The position numbers were made by a program, and so were the translations under genes. Under the pieces are notes generated by a model, which saw only the letters and a program-made list of their open reading frames with translations, had not been told where the DNA came from and did not search any database. From contig NZ_NHPJ01000005.1 in assembly GCF_002252985.1 (NCBI RefSeq), positions 1 to 55,902 on the forward strand: a DNA stretch of 55,902 nt, given 5' to 3'. Shown piece by piece: positions 1 through 7,602 of the stretch. Positions within the stretch are counted from its first letter, which is position 1. Each line of letters starts with the position of its first letter. The stretch is from Halorubrum halodurans (GTDB lineage: Archaea > Halobacteriota > Halobacteria > Halobacteriales > Haloferacaceae).

Positions 1-23
1 GAAACACCCGTCCCATTAGCCAT
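1..23 (-). CDS. Possible start of a gene running off the left edge
   Basis: Reading leftward, an ATG at 23 opens a frame (M-A-N-G-T-G-V...) that leaves the window after seven codons, so the product cannot be named. A separate 22-codon ORF on the same strand (start 84, stop 16-18) overlaps this ATG in another frame and has a purine-rich AAAGGGAG stretch about 10 nt before its own start. The small ORF could be a leader peptide coupled to the downstream gene, or one of the two starts could be spurious. The gene would be divergent from dpsA. Confidence 0.25.
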
Positions 24-148
24 GGAATTCTCCCGGAAAATTCGGGTATTCGTCGGTGAAACGATCCTCGGTGATCGGTTCCATCGCGGTCGTCTCCCTT
101 TCAGACGATTGACCGGTTTCACCGGGGCGAACTCGACGAGAATCGAGT

Positions 149-190
149 TTTAGGCCGTACGAAAAGTGTTTGGATGTTGATAAGATATAA
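149..190 (+). promoter_or_regulatory. dpsA promoter with degenerate DtxR-type site
   Basis: A TATA element (GATATAAG, about 184-191) lies roughly 30 nt before the dpsA ATG, so the transcript would have little or no leader. Just upstream, 149-164 reads TTTAGG-N4-ACGAAA, a half-conserved version of the TTTAGG-N4-CCTAAA palindromes near the DtxR-family gene 1.3 kb away. One arm is perfect, the other matches 4 of 6 positions. Iron-dependent control of dpsA is plausible from this but not shown. Confidence 0.5.
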
Positions 191-218
191 GTAGGTACGG
201 GTCGTACGATGAGCCGTC

Positions 219-764
219 ATGAGCACGCAGAAGGAGACCCGCCAGCGCGCGGGCACCGTCGAGGAGAACGCCCTCAGACTCGAGACCGAGAAGGCCGAAC
301 AGATCATCGACGCGCTGAACGCCGACCTCGCGGACGCGTACGTCCTGTACCACCAGCTACACAAACACCACTGGAACGTGGAGGGTGCGGAGTTCCTCGA
401 CGTCCACGTCTTCCTTCAGGAAGTGTACGAAGACGTCGAGGACGCGGCCGACGAGCTGGCCGAACGGCTCCAGGCGCTCGGCGGCGTTCCGCACGCCAGC
501 ATGACCACGCTCGCGGAGAACGCCACCGTCGAGCCGGAGGACGAGGACGTCTACGACGTCCGGACCTCGCTCGCGAACGACCTCGAGATGATGGGCGACG
601 TCATCGAGAGCTACCGCCAGCACATCGAGCTCGCGGACGGCCTCGGCGACTACGCCACGAGCGAGATGCTCCGCGAGCAGCTCGAGACCATCGAGGAACA
701 CGCCCACCACATCGAACACTACCTCGAGGACGACACCCTCGTCACCGACTCCGCGACGCACTGA
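219..764 (+). CDS. dpsA: DNA starvation/stationary-phase ferritin DpsA
   Basis: A 181-aa protein of the Dps mini-ferritin family, which assembles as a 12-mer cage, oxidises ferrous iron with peroxide and stores it as a mineral, protecting DNA from Fenton chemistry. The diagnostic helix pattern is present: HHWNVEG at 50-56, then His63, Asp78 and Glu82, which correspond to the inter-subunit ferroxidase ligands of the family. The length is usual. The ATG at 219 follows a TATA box by about 30 nt. The N-terminal 20 residues are basic/polar and probably disordered. Neighbours are a DtxR-type regulator and its operators, consistent with an iron-stress role. Confident family call. Confidence 0.95.
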   Translation: MSTQKETRQRAGTVEENALRLETEKAEQIIDALNADLADAYVLYHQLHKHHWNVEGAEFLDVHVFLQEVYEDVEDAADELAERLQALGGVPHASMTTLAENATVEPEDEDVYDVRTSLANDLEMMGDVIESYRQHIELADGLGDYATSEMLREQLETIEEHAHHIEHYLEDDTLVTDSATH

Positions 765-831
765 GGCGACCGCCGGAGCCGACCCGCTCGCCGAACGCCC
801 GAGCCGACCCGCTCGAACCGGCCGGGTGCCG

Positions 832-1263
832 TCACCGGACGTCCGGGGCGGTGTCGTCGGTCCGTCCGGGCAGCTCCACCTCTATCTCCAGGGCCGGCTC
901 GCCGGTCCCCTCGAAGTCGACCTCGAGCTCGACCGGCTCGCCGAACGCGAAGGGGAGTTCCCACTCGTCGGTCGCGAGCCGGAGCTCGTCGCCGTCCCTG
1001 AGCTTCTCGCCCAGCTCGATCAGGAACGCTCCCGCCTCGCTCGCGTCGAGACGGTACTCGCGCTCGAAGTTCCGACCCGATCGGATGAGCGTCGGCTCCT
1101 CCGCCGTCTCCGAGGAGTCGTCCCCGTCGGCGGATCCCGACCCGACCGCGTCGTCCGGCGCGTCCGCCGGCGGGTCGTCGATCGCGGGCGATCCGTCGGT
1201 CTCGGGGGAGTCGTCGGTCCCGGACGGGTCGTCGGCTCCGGAGGTGTCGGCGGGATCGGTCAT
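832..1263 (-). CDS. amphi-Trp domain-containing protein
   Basis: A 143-aa acidic protein. Residues 1-60 are a low-complexity Asp/Ser/Pro/Gly linker. The C-terminal 75 residues hold the compact amphi-Trp-like domain (RNFEREYRLDASEAGAFLIEL ... DEWELPFAFGEPVELEVDFE), a small beta-rich fold named for amphipathic strands with a Trp and common in haloarchaea; its biochemical role is not known. The ATG at 1263 was chosen because it overlaps the stop codon of the preceding small gene (ATGA), showing an operon; an upstream in-frame start would bury that gene. The operon has a DtxR-type operator in front of it. Confidence 0.8.
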   Translation of the reverse strand: MTDPADTSGADDPSGTDDSPETDGSPAIDDPPADAPDDAVGSGSADGDDSSETAEEPTLIRSGRNFEREYRLDASEAGAFLIELGEKLRDGDELRLATDEWELPFAFGEPVELEVDFEGTGEPALEIEVELPGRTDDTAPDVR

Positions 1264-1439
1264 CGCACCACGTCGACCGGGTCGTCGACCGCGATCCATC
1301 CGTCCGTGTTGCCGGACTCGATGAACACGGACCGGCCCGGACGCCCCTCACAGACGTTCAGATCGGGCGTTCCGTCCGGTTCGGGTTCGTGATCGGCTCC
1401 GGAGCGGGGCTCGCTGCGGGGGTGAGCTCCTGTTGGCAT
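1260..1439 (-). CDS. Small conserved haloarchaeal protein (DUF7331-like)
   Basis: A 59-aa gene easily missed for its size. The second half (VCEGRPGRSVFIESGNTDGW, then IAVDDPVDVVR) reads like the haloarchaeal DUF7331 family: one Cys, a phenylalanine-isoleucine strand, the ESGNTDGWI core and a C-terminal VDV. The first 25 residues are Pro/Glu/Arg-rich linker. Its TGA overlaps the ATG of the amphi-Trp gene, so the two are translationally coupled. The ATG at 1439 lies nine nt from a perfect TTTAGG-N4-CCTAAA palindrome, so expression is probably metal-controlled. Function unknown; family assignment is from memory of the motif. Confidence 0.7.
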   Translation of the reverse strand: MPTGAHPRSEPRSGADHEPEPDGTPDLNVCEGRPGRSVFIESGNTDGWIAVDDPVDVVR

Positions 1440-1447
1440 CGACTCTG

Positions 1448-1463
1448 TTTAGGGAGACCTAAA
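1448..1463. promoter_or_regulatory. DtxR-type operator upstream of the small-protein/amphi-Trp operon
   Basis: TTTAGG GAGA CCTAAA is a perfect 6-bp inverted repeat with a 4-nt spacer. It lies between the start of the 59-aa gene (1439) and the 3' end of the DtxR-family gene, so it serves the leftward operon. The same arms recur in front of the regulator gene itself. Confidence 0.75.
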
Positions 1464-1508
1464 ACAAAAAGGGTCCGGTCGACGGCGCTCCCTGCGGCGC
1501 GACCGGAG

Positions 1509-1943
1509 TCACTCCCGCGACGGCGGGATGGTCGGCACGTCGGCGGGGCCCTCCACGTCGCCGGCGTCGTCGACGAGGAGCGTGACCAGCCGGTCGGCGA
1601 CGTCGGGGCTCAACAGGCCGGCCATCTCCATCGCCTCGCGCTCGTGTGCGTCGAGATCGAGGACGTCCCGGAAGAACCACGAGAGCGCGACGTACGTCTC
1701 GTGGAGGTCGCTCGCGCGCTCGCGGCCCGATTCGGTCAGCGTCGCGCCACGGTACGGCTCCAGCTCGACGAGGCCGTCGTCCTCGAGCCGCTGGAGCATC
1801 TCCGTCGCCGCGGCCGGCGAGCGGTCGACCAGCTCCGCGACTCGGCCGGAGGACACCGGCGGCGCCGACCGGTGTTCGGCGATGTACAGCGCGAGGAGGT
1901 ACCGCGCGGCCCGCCTCACGGCCGCTCGCCTCCGCTGTGGCAC
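1509..1943 (-). CDS. DtxR-family metal-dependent transcriptional regulator
   Basis: A 144-aa repressor-type protein. Residues 1-75 form a winged helix with the DtxR/MntR signature (YLLALYIAEHR, then GRVAELVDRSPAAATEMLQR, LEDDGLVELEPYRGATLTES). Residues 75-125 match the metal-binding and dimerisation helices (SWFFRDVLDLDAHEREAMEMAG). Unlike long IdeR-type members it lacks an SH3-like third domain. Such proteins bind Fe or Mn and repress uptake genes. Palindromes of the form TTTAGG-N4-CCTAAA sit upstream of it and of the adjacent operon, suggesting autoregulation and local regulon control. SirR/Idr-type would be the nearest named haloarchaeal relatives; which one cannot be settled here. Confidence 0.88.
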   Translation of the reverse strand: MPQRRRAAVRRAARYLLALYIAEHRSAPPVSSGRVAELVDRSPAAATEMLQRLEDDGLVELEPYRGATLTESGRERASDLHETYVALSWFFRDVLDLDAHEREAMEMAGLLSPDVADRLVTLLVDDAGDVEGPADVPTIPPSRE

Positions 1944-1997
1944 CGGATCGGACGACGGGCGTCGGTCCCGAGCGGCGTCGGATCCCTCGACACACGC

Positions 1998-2013
1998 TTT
2001 AGGCTACCCTAAA
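1998..2013. promoter_or_regulatory. DtxR-type operator in the regulator's own promoter
   Basis: TTTAGG CTAC CCTAAA has perfect 6-bp arms and a 4-nt spacer. It lies 55 nt upstream of the DtxR-family ATG at 1943. This suggests autoregulation. Confidence 0.75.
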
Positions 2014-2033
2014 CATACAAAACGATTGCGGTC

Positions 2034-2049
2034 TTTAGGCCGGCCAAAA
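2034..2049. promoter_or_regulatory. Second, imperfect DtxR-type site between regulator and methyltransferase
   Basis: TTTAGG CCGG CCAAAA matches the neighbouring palindrome with one mismatch in the right arm. Centre-to-centre distance to the perfect site is 36 nt. It could act on the leftward regulator gene or on the rightward methyltransferase gene, whose TATA-like TTTTTG lies at about 2114-2119. Confidence 0.5.
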
Positions 2050-2144
2050 GATCGGTCGCGGAACCGACCCGGTTCCGACGTCGCTCGCACCGCGGTACCG
2101 ACTCTCAACGGGGATTTTTGCCGACTCGGGCCGTGTCGTTCGTC

Positions 2145-2906
2145 ATGAACGACGCCGAGTCCCGCTCGGATCCGGACGCCGACGAGTCGGCGGCCCCCGA
2201 CGCCTTCGGTCGGGCGATCCGGGACCACCACCGCGGCGAACGGACCGAACCCCTCCTCCACTCGGACGGCGCGGAGACGACGGAACACCCCATCGAGTCG
2301 TTCTACTTCACCCCGTTCGACCCCGAGGTGGGAACGAACGGCTGGCTCGGGTCCCACCTCCAGGGACCGCTGCTCGACGTGGGCGCCGGGACCGGCCGAC
2401 ACGCCCTGTACTTCCAGGAACGGTTCGAGACCGTCGCCATCGAGCCGAGTCCCGCGCTCGTGGAGACGATGCGCGAACGCGGCGTCGCCGACGCCCGCCG
2501 GGGGAGCATGTTCGACCTCGCCGAGGACTTCGACCGCGACCGGTTCGGCTCCGCGCTGTTGAACGGGACCCACCTCGGACTCGTCGGCTCGATGCGGGGT
2601 CTCTCCGCGTTCCTCGACGACCTCGCGTTCGTGATCCGGCCGGACGGAACCGCCGTCGTGGACTGTTACGACCCGGACCACCCCGCCACGAGCGAGGTGA
2701 TCGGGTACCGCGAGGACCCGACGCCCGGACTCGCCCACCGCGTGATGTTCTTCGAGTACGAGGGCGAGCGGGACCCGATCCTCCAGCTCCGCCTGTTCAG
2801 TCCCGATCGGCTCCGGGAGGCCGCCGTCGGAACCGGCTGGGAGGTCGTCGACGTCGCCCGCGGCGAGGACGGGTACCACTACCGGGCGGCGCTCTCGAGG
2901 CGGTAG
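2145..2906 (+). CDS. Class I SAM-dependent methyltransferase
   Basis: A 253-aa protein with a Rossmann-type methyltransferase core. Motif I is LLDVGAGTGRHALYF at about residues 77-91, followed by the acidic motif-II end (VAIEPS) and a late strand (VIRPDGTAVVDCYDPDH). The first 65 residues include FGRAIRDHH and a conserved-looking FYFTPFDPE segment. Substrate cannot be told. The internal ATG at 2145 is preferred over an upstream one because the TATA-like GGATTTTTG ends about 26 nt before it, fitting a leaderless transcript. Downstream is a convergent MFS gene. Confidence 0.85.
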   Translation: MNDAESRSDPDADESAAPDAFGRAIRDHHRGERTEPLLHSDGAETTEHPIESFYFTPFDPEVGTNGWLGSHLQGPLLDVGAGTGRHALYFQERFETVAIEPSPALVETMRERGVADARRGSMFDLAEDFDRDRFGSALLNGTHLGLVGSMRGLSAFLDDLAFVIRPDGTAVVDCYDPDHPATSEVIGYREDPTPGLAHRVMFFEYEGERDPILQLRLFSPDRLREAAVGTGWEVVDVARGEDGYHYRAALSRR

Positions 2907-2932
2907 CCGCCCCTCCCGTCCGTACCGGCGCC

Positions 2933-4141
2933 TCAGTAGTCGACGTACACGAGCGCGAACGCCACGACGACGGCGCTCACCGCCGCGATCCCGAGGAACC
3001 CCTCGTCGAAGTAGCCGCGGTCGGCGACCGCCCCGAAGGCGACGGGGCTCACCGCTCCGACCATGATGTACACCGTGCGCAGCGCGCCGAGCTTGCTTCC
3101 GCGCGAGCCGTCCGGGAGCCGGTCGGTCAGGTTGGAGATGACGACGGTCTCGTAGCCGAGGATGGCGCTCGCGAGCACGGTGAGCCCGACGAACGACGGG
3201 AGCCCGGTCGCGAACGGGAGCGCGGCGAGCGTCAGGGCGGTTATCCCCATCATGACCGCCAGGGGATAGCGGACGCCGACGCGGTCGTACGCCCGTCCCG
3301 CGACCGGCTTGATCAGGCTCCCGAGCGCGAAGAAGAAGCCGAACAGGACGGTCGCGGTCGTCGAGGAGAACCCCTTCGCGTCGATCAGGTACGTCGGGTA
3401 GAAGCCGATGAACGCCTGGACGACCGTCGCCCACAGCATGAGCAGGACCATCGAGTGGCGGACGACCGGCCGCCGGAACAGCGGCGCGAGGTCGTCGACC
3501 GAGAACGCCTCGCGGATCGGGACGGTCTCGGAGGCGTCGGTCGGGACCGTGAGCCAGAGCGCGCCCGCCGCGACGACGAAGAGCGGGATCACGACGCCGA
3601 AGCCGTACTGCCAGGCGATCGCGCCCGCGAGCACGCCCGCCGCCGGCGGCATCACCGCGTTGCCCACGTCGCCCGCGGCCATCGTCACCCCGGTCGCCGT
3701 GCCGAGCCGGTCCGGGTAGATGTCCTTGAGGACGGTGAAACGCGAGACGCCGTACGTCGCCGTGCCGAGCCCGAAGAGCGCGGTCCCGGCGAACAGCACC
3801 GGCGGCGAGTCGGCGAGCACGACGAGCGCGAGCATCGCGGCCGCCAGCAGCGAACTGGCGACGAGCAGGGTCCGCTCGCCCGCCCAGTCGGCGAGCATCC
3901 CGCCGGGGAGCTGTCCGACCCCGTAGGCGACCCACAGCACGGTCAACAGCAGGCCCGCGGTGGTGAGCGTGAGCCCGTACGTCGACCGGATCGAGGGGAG
4001 CAACGCCGGGTAGATCATCCGCGTGCTGATCGAGAGGAACCAGCCGAACGCGACGGCGGAGAGCGCCTTTCCCCGACCGCCGCCCTGGAGGTCCGCGATC
4101 ACCCGCCGCGGCACGGAAACGTACCGTTCGAGGGAGCTCAC
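2933..4141 (-). CDS. MFS transporter
   Basis: About 402 aa with roughly 12 hydrophobic segments and major-facilitator motifs: GVGQLPGGMLADWAGERTLL between TM2 and TM3 (motif A), and AGRAYDRVGVRYPL in the second half. It sits in the cytoplasmic membrane; the substrate is not evident. A GTG at 4141 (V-S-S-L-E-R-Y...) is proposed as the start because upstream in-frame sequence is Arg/Pro-rich, unlike a membrane-protein N-terminus, and overlaps the next gene's promoter side; an ATG at 4219 is the alternative. It is followed upstream by a second MFS gene on the same strand; the two are only about 25 % alike by eye, so not a recent duplicate. Confidence 0.85.
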   Translation of the reverse strand: MSSLERYVSVPRRVIADLQGGGRGKALSAVAFGWFLSISTRMIYPALLPSIRSTYGLTLTTAGLLLTVLWVAYGVGQLPGGMLADWAGERTLLVASSLLAAAMLALVVLADSPPVLFAGTALFGLGTATYGVSRFTVLKDIYPDRLGTATGVTMAAGDVGNAVMPPAAGVLAGAIAWQYGFGVVIPLFVVAAGALWLTVPTDASETVPIREAFSVDDLAPLFRRPVVRHSMVLLMLWATVVQAFIGFYPTYLIDAKGFSSTTATVLFGFFFALGSLIKPVAGRAYDRVGVRYPLAVMMGITALTLAALPFATGLPSFVGLTVLASAILGYETVVISNLTDRLPDGSRGSKLGALRTVYIMVGAVSPVAFGAVADRGYFDEGFLGIAAVSAVVVAFALVYVDY

Positions 4142-4310
4142 TACCCGACACACCGGCGTTCGGGGCTTCAATCTTCCACTCCCTGAAAGGATCGCCGGAG
4201 AACGTGGCCGACCGTCCATCGCCGGCTTCGCGCCGCGTCGGGCGTGACCTCGCCACGTGGCCGGCGTGGGCTCGCCGCTCGTCCCTGACGGGCTCGTCGT
4301 CGGCGCGGGC

Positions 4311-5594
4311 TCACCACGTCGTCAGCGCGGCCCGGCCGTGGTCGCGGACCAACAGCGCGAGGAACGCGAGGACGCCCGTGATCGCGAACGCGCCGCCGAC
4401 GTGGAACACCGAGGCCATGCTCACCTCGACCATCAGCCACCCGGCGAGGAGCGGCCCCGCGACCGATCCGGGCCGCCAGACGAGCTCGCGGATGCCGAAG
4501 CTGGAGGCGACGCCGCCCTCGTCGGTCCCCTCGTCCGCGAACAGCGCCATGCTCGCGGGCTCGCGGAAGGAGTCGGCGACGCCGAGCAGCCCGGAGAACG
4601 CGACGAGCGGGAGGTACGCCGGCGGGAGCGCGCCGAGGAACGGGAGCGTCACGTCGGCTCCGAGGGCGGTCCCGATCGCGGGGGCGAAGGGGATACAGAC
4701 CGCGACGAGTCCGTAGGCACCGCCGCCCGCGAAGACGAACAGCGACCGGCCGTAGCCGTCCGAGAGCCGGCCGGTGAACAGCTGGCCGACCATGTTGGTC
4801 GCCTTCTCCATCGTGACGGTGACCGCGACCGCGGTCGCGCCGACGGCGAGCCCGCCGGAGGCCATCGCGGTCCCGGCGTAGATCGGCACCCACGTCCGGA
4901 CCATCGTCACGGCGAAGGCGTACTGCGCGCGGAACGCCGTGATCGAGACGATCTTGCGGTTGACCGCGAGATCGGTGAACGGGAACCCCTCGGTGCGGGT
5001 GGGATCGGGGTCGAGAACGCCCCAGATCACCGCCCACGCGAGGACCATGAGCGCGGTGATCACGGTGAAGATGGGGCCGAAGCCGACGGCGTCGTAGATC
5101 ACGCCCGCCGACAGCGCCCCGACGATCGAGGCCGCAAAGGAGGCCGCGTTCGCCTTCCCGATCTTGTCGGCGCGGGTGCCCGTCTCGGCGACCTGGCCGA
5201 CGAGCGAGAGCGTCATCAGCGACGCGCCGGTGACGGCGACCCCCTGGAGTCCGCGGATCAGGACGAACGACGCGGAGGAGTCGACGACCGGGAACAGCGC
5301 GTAGACGGCCGCCCCGACCGCGAGGACGGCGAGGAGAACGCGCCGCTTGTCGAACCGGTCGCCCGCCCACGCGAGCGGCACCACCGCGACCGTCTGCGCC
5401 AGCGTGAACCCGGTGGTGTACATCCCGATGATGAACCCCGCCGAGACGGTCACGCCGAGCACGGTCGTCGCCTGCGGGTCCAGCGTGTTGATGTACGTCG
5501 GGAGCAGCGTCAAGAGCGTGATGAACCCGAACCCTTCGGCGAACCGCGTGAGGTAGAGCGCCCGGAACTGTGACCGGCTGTCGGCGTTGCTCAC
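4311..5594 (-). CDS. MFS transporter
   Basis: A 427-aa membrane protein with about 12 predicted TM helices and clear MFS motif A (WAGDRFDKRRVLLA at about 76-89). The N-terminus RALYLTRFAEGFGFITLLTLLPTYI resembles haloarchaeal sugar/multidrug MFS members. A second-half GRLSDGYGRSLFVFAGG repeats the loop motif. Substrate unknown. The ATG at 5594 is good. It shares orientation with the MFS gene 170 nt downstream but has too large a gap for obvious coupling. Its promoter region is shared divergently with the 37-aa zinc-ribbon gene. Confidence 0.88.
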   Translation of the reverse strand: MSNADSRSQFRALYLTRFAEGFGFITLLTLLPTYINTLDPQATTVLGVTVSAGFIIGMYTTGFTLAQTVAVVPLAWAGDRFDKRRVLLAVLAVGAAVYALFPVVDSSASFVLIRGLQGVAVTGASLMTLSLVGQVAETGTRADKIGKANAASFAASIVGALSAGVIYDAVGFGPIFTVITALMVLAWAVIWGVLDPDPTRTEGFPFTDLAVNRKIVSITAFRAQYAFAVTMVRTWVPIYAGTAMASGGLAVGATAVAVTVTMEKATNMVGQLFTGRLSDGYGRSLFVFAGGGAYGLVAVCIPFAPAIGTALGADVTLPFLGALPPAYLPLVAFSGLLGVADSFREPASMALFADEGTDEGGVASSFGIRELVWRPGSVAGPLLAGWLMVEVSMASVFHVGGAFAITGVLAFLALLVRDHGRAALTTW

Positions 5595-5683
5595 ACCGAC
5601 ACGGAGATCACGGCTTCAAAAGGGGTTACGGTTCGCGGCCGGACGCGCCGGGATTTTTGTCGCTCGGCGGTCTCGGACCGGAC

Positions 5684-5797
5684 ATGGGTGATCCAGCCTG
5701 CGACCGCCGGTTCTGTCCGGCGTGCGACCTCGCGGTCGCACGCGAGGACGACGTCTGTCCCGACTGTGGCGCGGCGATCGGTCCAACCGACCGGTGA
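5684..5797 (+). CDS. 37-aa double zinc-ribbon small protein
   Basis: The protein is essentially two CPxC knuckles: CPAC at 11-14 and CPDC at 25-28, plus Cys6. These four cysteines should bind one zinc. Such CPxCG-type micro-proteins are numerous in haloarchaea; several affect growth, motility or biofilm, but this one cannot be assigned. The ATG at 5684 is supported by a TATA-like GGATTTTTG about 27 nt upstream, the same arrangement seen before the methyltransferase gene. A longer upstream reading is Arg/Gly-rich and crosses the promoter, so is rejected. Confidence 0.75.
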   Translation: MGDPACDRRFCPACDLAVAREDDVCPDCGAAIGPTDR

Positions 5798-5935
5798 ACT
5801 CCACCGACCGGTGACCCCCGTCGGCCCGACTCGACGGGGCCGGGAGCGGATCGCGGCGGCCGCGGCGAGTCCCGCGCTCGCGGGGACGCTTGCGTGCGCC
5901 GCCATATTCAAACCGCCACCCGCCGACGTGTCCGT

Positions 5936-6424
5936 ATGGAAGCCGAGCGCGAGGTACTCGACGTGTTGGCGCGGAACGCTCGCGAGGACATCGCGGACAT
6001 CGCGGCCCAGACGGGCCTCGACGCGGAACGGGTCGAGGAGGCCGTCGCGTCGCTGGAGGCGGACGGCGTGGTCCACGGCTACCAGGCCGTCGTCGACTGG
6101 GACCGCACGGAGGAGGGGAAGATCCGCGCGATAGTCGAGATCAACGTGGAGCTCGACCGCGAGACCGGCTACGAGCAGGTCGCGGACCGGATCGCGAGGT
6201 TCCCCGCGGTCGACGCGCTACACCTCGTCTCCGGCGACTACGACTTCGCGGTCGAGGTCCTCGGCGGCTCGATGCAGGACGTCTCCCGGTTCATCTCCGA
6301 ACAGGTCGCGCCGATGCCGGAGGTCACCCAGACGGTCACCCACTACATCATGGAGACGTACAAGGACGGCGGGGTCCGCTTCGCCGACGGCGACGACGAC
6401 GACCGGCTCTCCGTCTCGCCATGA
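5936..6424 (+). CDS. Lrp/AsnC-family transcriptional regulator
   Basis: A 162-aa protein with an N-terminal winged helix (REVLDVLARNAREDIADIAA, then GLDAERVEEAVASLEADGVV) and a C-terminal RAM/AsnC ligand-binding domain (AIVEINVELDRETGYEQVADRI ... VSGDYDFAVEVLGGSMQDVSRFI). Members form octameric discs and respond to amino acids. The ATG at 5936 has a TATA-like CCATATTCAAA about 27 nt upstream. Its TGA overlaps the ATG of the following aminotransferase gene (ATGA at 6421-6424), so it probably controls that operon and senses a related amino acid. Confidence 0.9.
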   Translation: MEAEREVLDVLARNAREDIADIAAQTGLDAERVEEAVASLEADGVVHGYQAVVDWDRTEEGKIRAIVEINVELDRETGYEQVADRIARFPAVDALHLVSGDYDFAVEVLGGSMQDVSRFISEQVAPMPEVTQTVTHYIMETYKDGGVRFADGDDDDRLSVSP

Positions 6425-7563
6425 GGACGGCCGACCGCGCCCGCGAGCTCCCCGAGTCGGGGATCCGGAAGTTCTTCGAGCTGGCGGAGGCCCGCGACGA
6501 CGTCATCTCGCTCGGCGTCGGCGAGCCCGACTTCTCCGCGCCGTGGGCCGCGCGCAACGCCGCGATCGGCGGACTCGAGCGGGGCCGGACCTCCTACACC
6601 GCCAACCGCGGCACCGCCGAGCTCCGCGAGGCGATCGCCGCCCACCACGAGCGATACGACCAGCCGTACGACCCCGGCGAGGAGGTCCTCGTCACCACGG
6701 GCGCGAGCGAGGCGGTCGACTTAGCCTTCCGGACGCTCGTCGACTCCGGCGACGTCGTGGCGATCCACGAGCCCTCCTACATCTCGTACGCGCCGGGCGT
6801 CGAGCTCGCCGGCGGCGAGCCGCTGTCGGTGCCGACGCGCGCCGCGGACGACTTCGCGCTCACGCCCGAGCGGCTCGAGGCGGCCGGCGCGGGCGAGGCC
6901 GACCTCCTCGTCCTCTGTTACCCGAACAACCCGACCGGCGCGACGATGACCGACGCCCAGTTGGCCGAGGTGGCGGCGTTCTGTCGCGAGAACGACCTCC
7001 GCGTCGTCGCCGACGAGATCTATTCGGCGCTCACGTATCGCGGGGACCACGCGTCGATCGCCACCCAGCCCGGAATGCGCGAGCGTACCGTCGTCGTCAA
7101 CGGCTTCTCGAAGGCGTACGCGATGACCGGGCTCAGGCTCGGCTACGCGCTCGGCCCGGCCGACGCCATCGACGCGATGAACCGGATCCACCAGTACACC
7201 ATGCTCTCCGCGCCGACGACCGCCCAGATCGCCGCCCTGGAGGCGCTCCGGAGCTGCGACGACGAGGTGACGGAGATGGTCGAGGAGTACAACCGCCGCC
7301 GCCGGCTCGTCGTCTCCCGGTTCAACGAGATGGGCCTCGACACGTTCGAGCCCGGCGGGGCGTTCTACGCCTTCCCGGAGTGCGGCGGCGACGACGAGGC
7401 GTTCGCCGAGGCGCTCCTTGAGGCGGAGGGCGTCGCGGTCGTCCCCGGCTCCGTCTTCGGCGCGGGCGGCGAGGGGCACCTCCGCGTCTCGTATGCCACC
7501 TCGATGCGCGAGTTGAAGGAGGCGACGGACCGGATCGCGCGGTTCCTCGCGGAGCGGGACTGA
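6421..7563 (+). CDS. PLP-dependent class I/II aminotransferase
   Basis: A 380-aa fold-type I aminotransferase. Visible landmarks: SLGVGEPDF near residue 33, TTGASEAVDL (PLP phosphate binding), CYPNNPTGA, DEIYSALTY, and the Schiff-base lysine in NGFSKAYAMTGLRLGY. The C-terminal small domain carries GGAFYAFPE and the substrate-carboxylate Arg in HLRVSYA. Probable aspartate/aromatic-type aminotransferase; the amino-acid preference is not determinable. Coupled to the Lrp regulator by a 4-nt overlap. A second, distinct aminotransferase of the same class is at 38178-39299. Confidence 0.93.
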   Translation: MRTADRARELPESGIRKFFELAEARDDVISLGVGEPDFSAPWAARNAAIGGLERGRTSYTANRGTAELREAIAAHHERYDQPYDPGEEVLVTTGASEAVDLAFRTLVDSGDVVAIHEPSYISYAPGVELAGGEPLSVPTRAADDFALTPERLEAAGAGEADLLVLCYPNNPTGATMTDAQLAEVAAFCRENDLRVVADEIYSALTYRGDHASIATQPGMRERTVVVNGFSKAYAMTGLRLGYALGPADAIDAMNRIHQYTMLSAPTTAQIAALEALRSCDDEVTEMVEEYNRRRRLVVSRFNEMGLDTFEPGGAFYAFPECGGDDEAFAEALLEAEGVAVVPGSVFGAGGEGHLRVSYATSMRELKEATDRIARFLAERD

Positions 7564-7602
7564 GGGCGATCCCGCGGGAAAGAACCCGGAGACCCCGGCG
7601 TC

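Noticed and set aside
2004..4256. 750-aa minus-strand open frame overlapping methyltransferase and MFS genes
   Set aside because: Composition is Arg/Gly/Pro/Ala-rich with no domain; it is a shadow of the real genes in GC-rich DNA.
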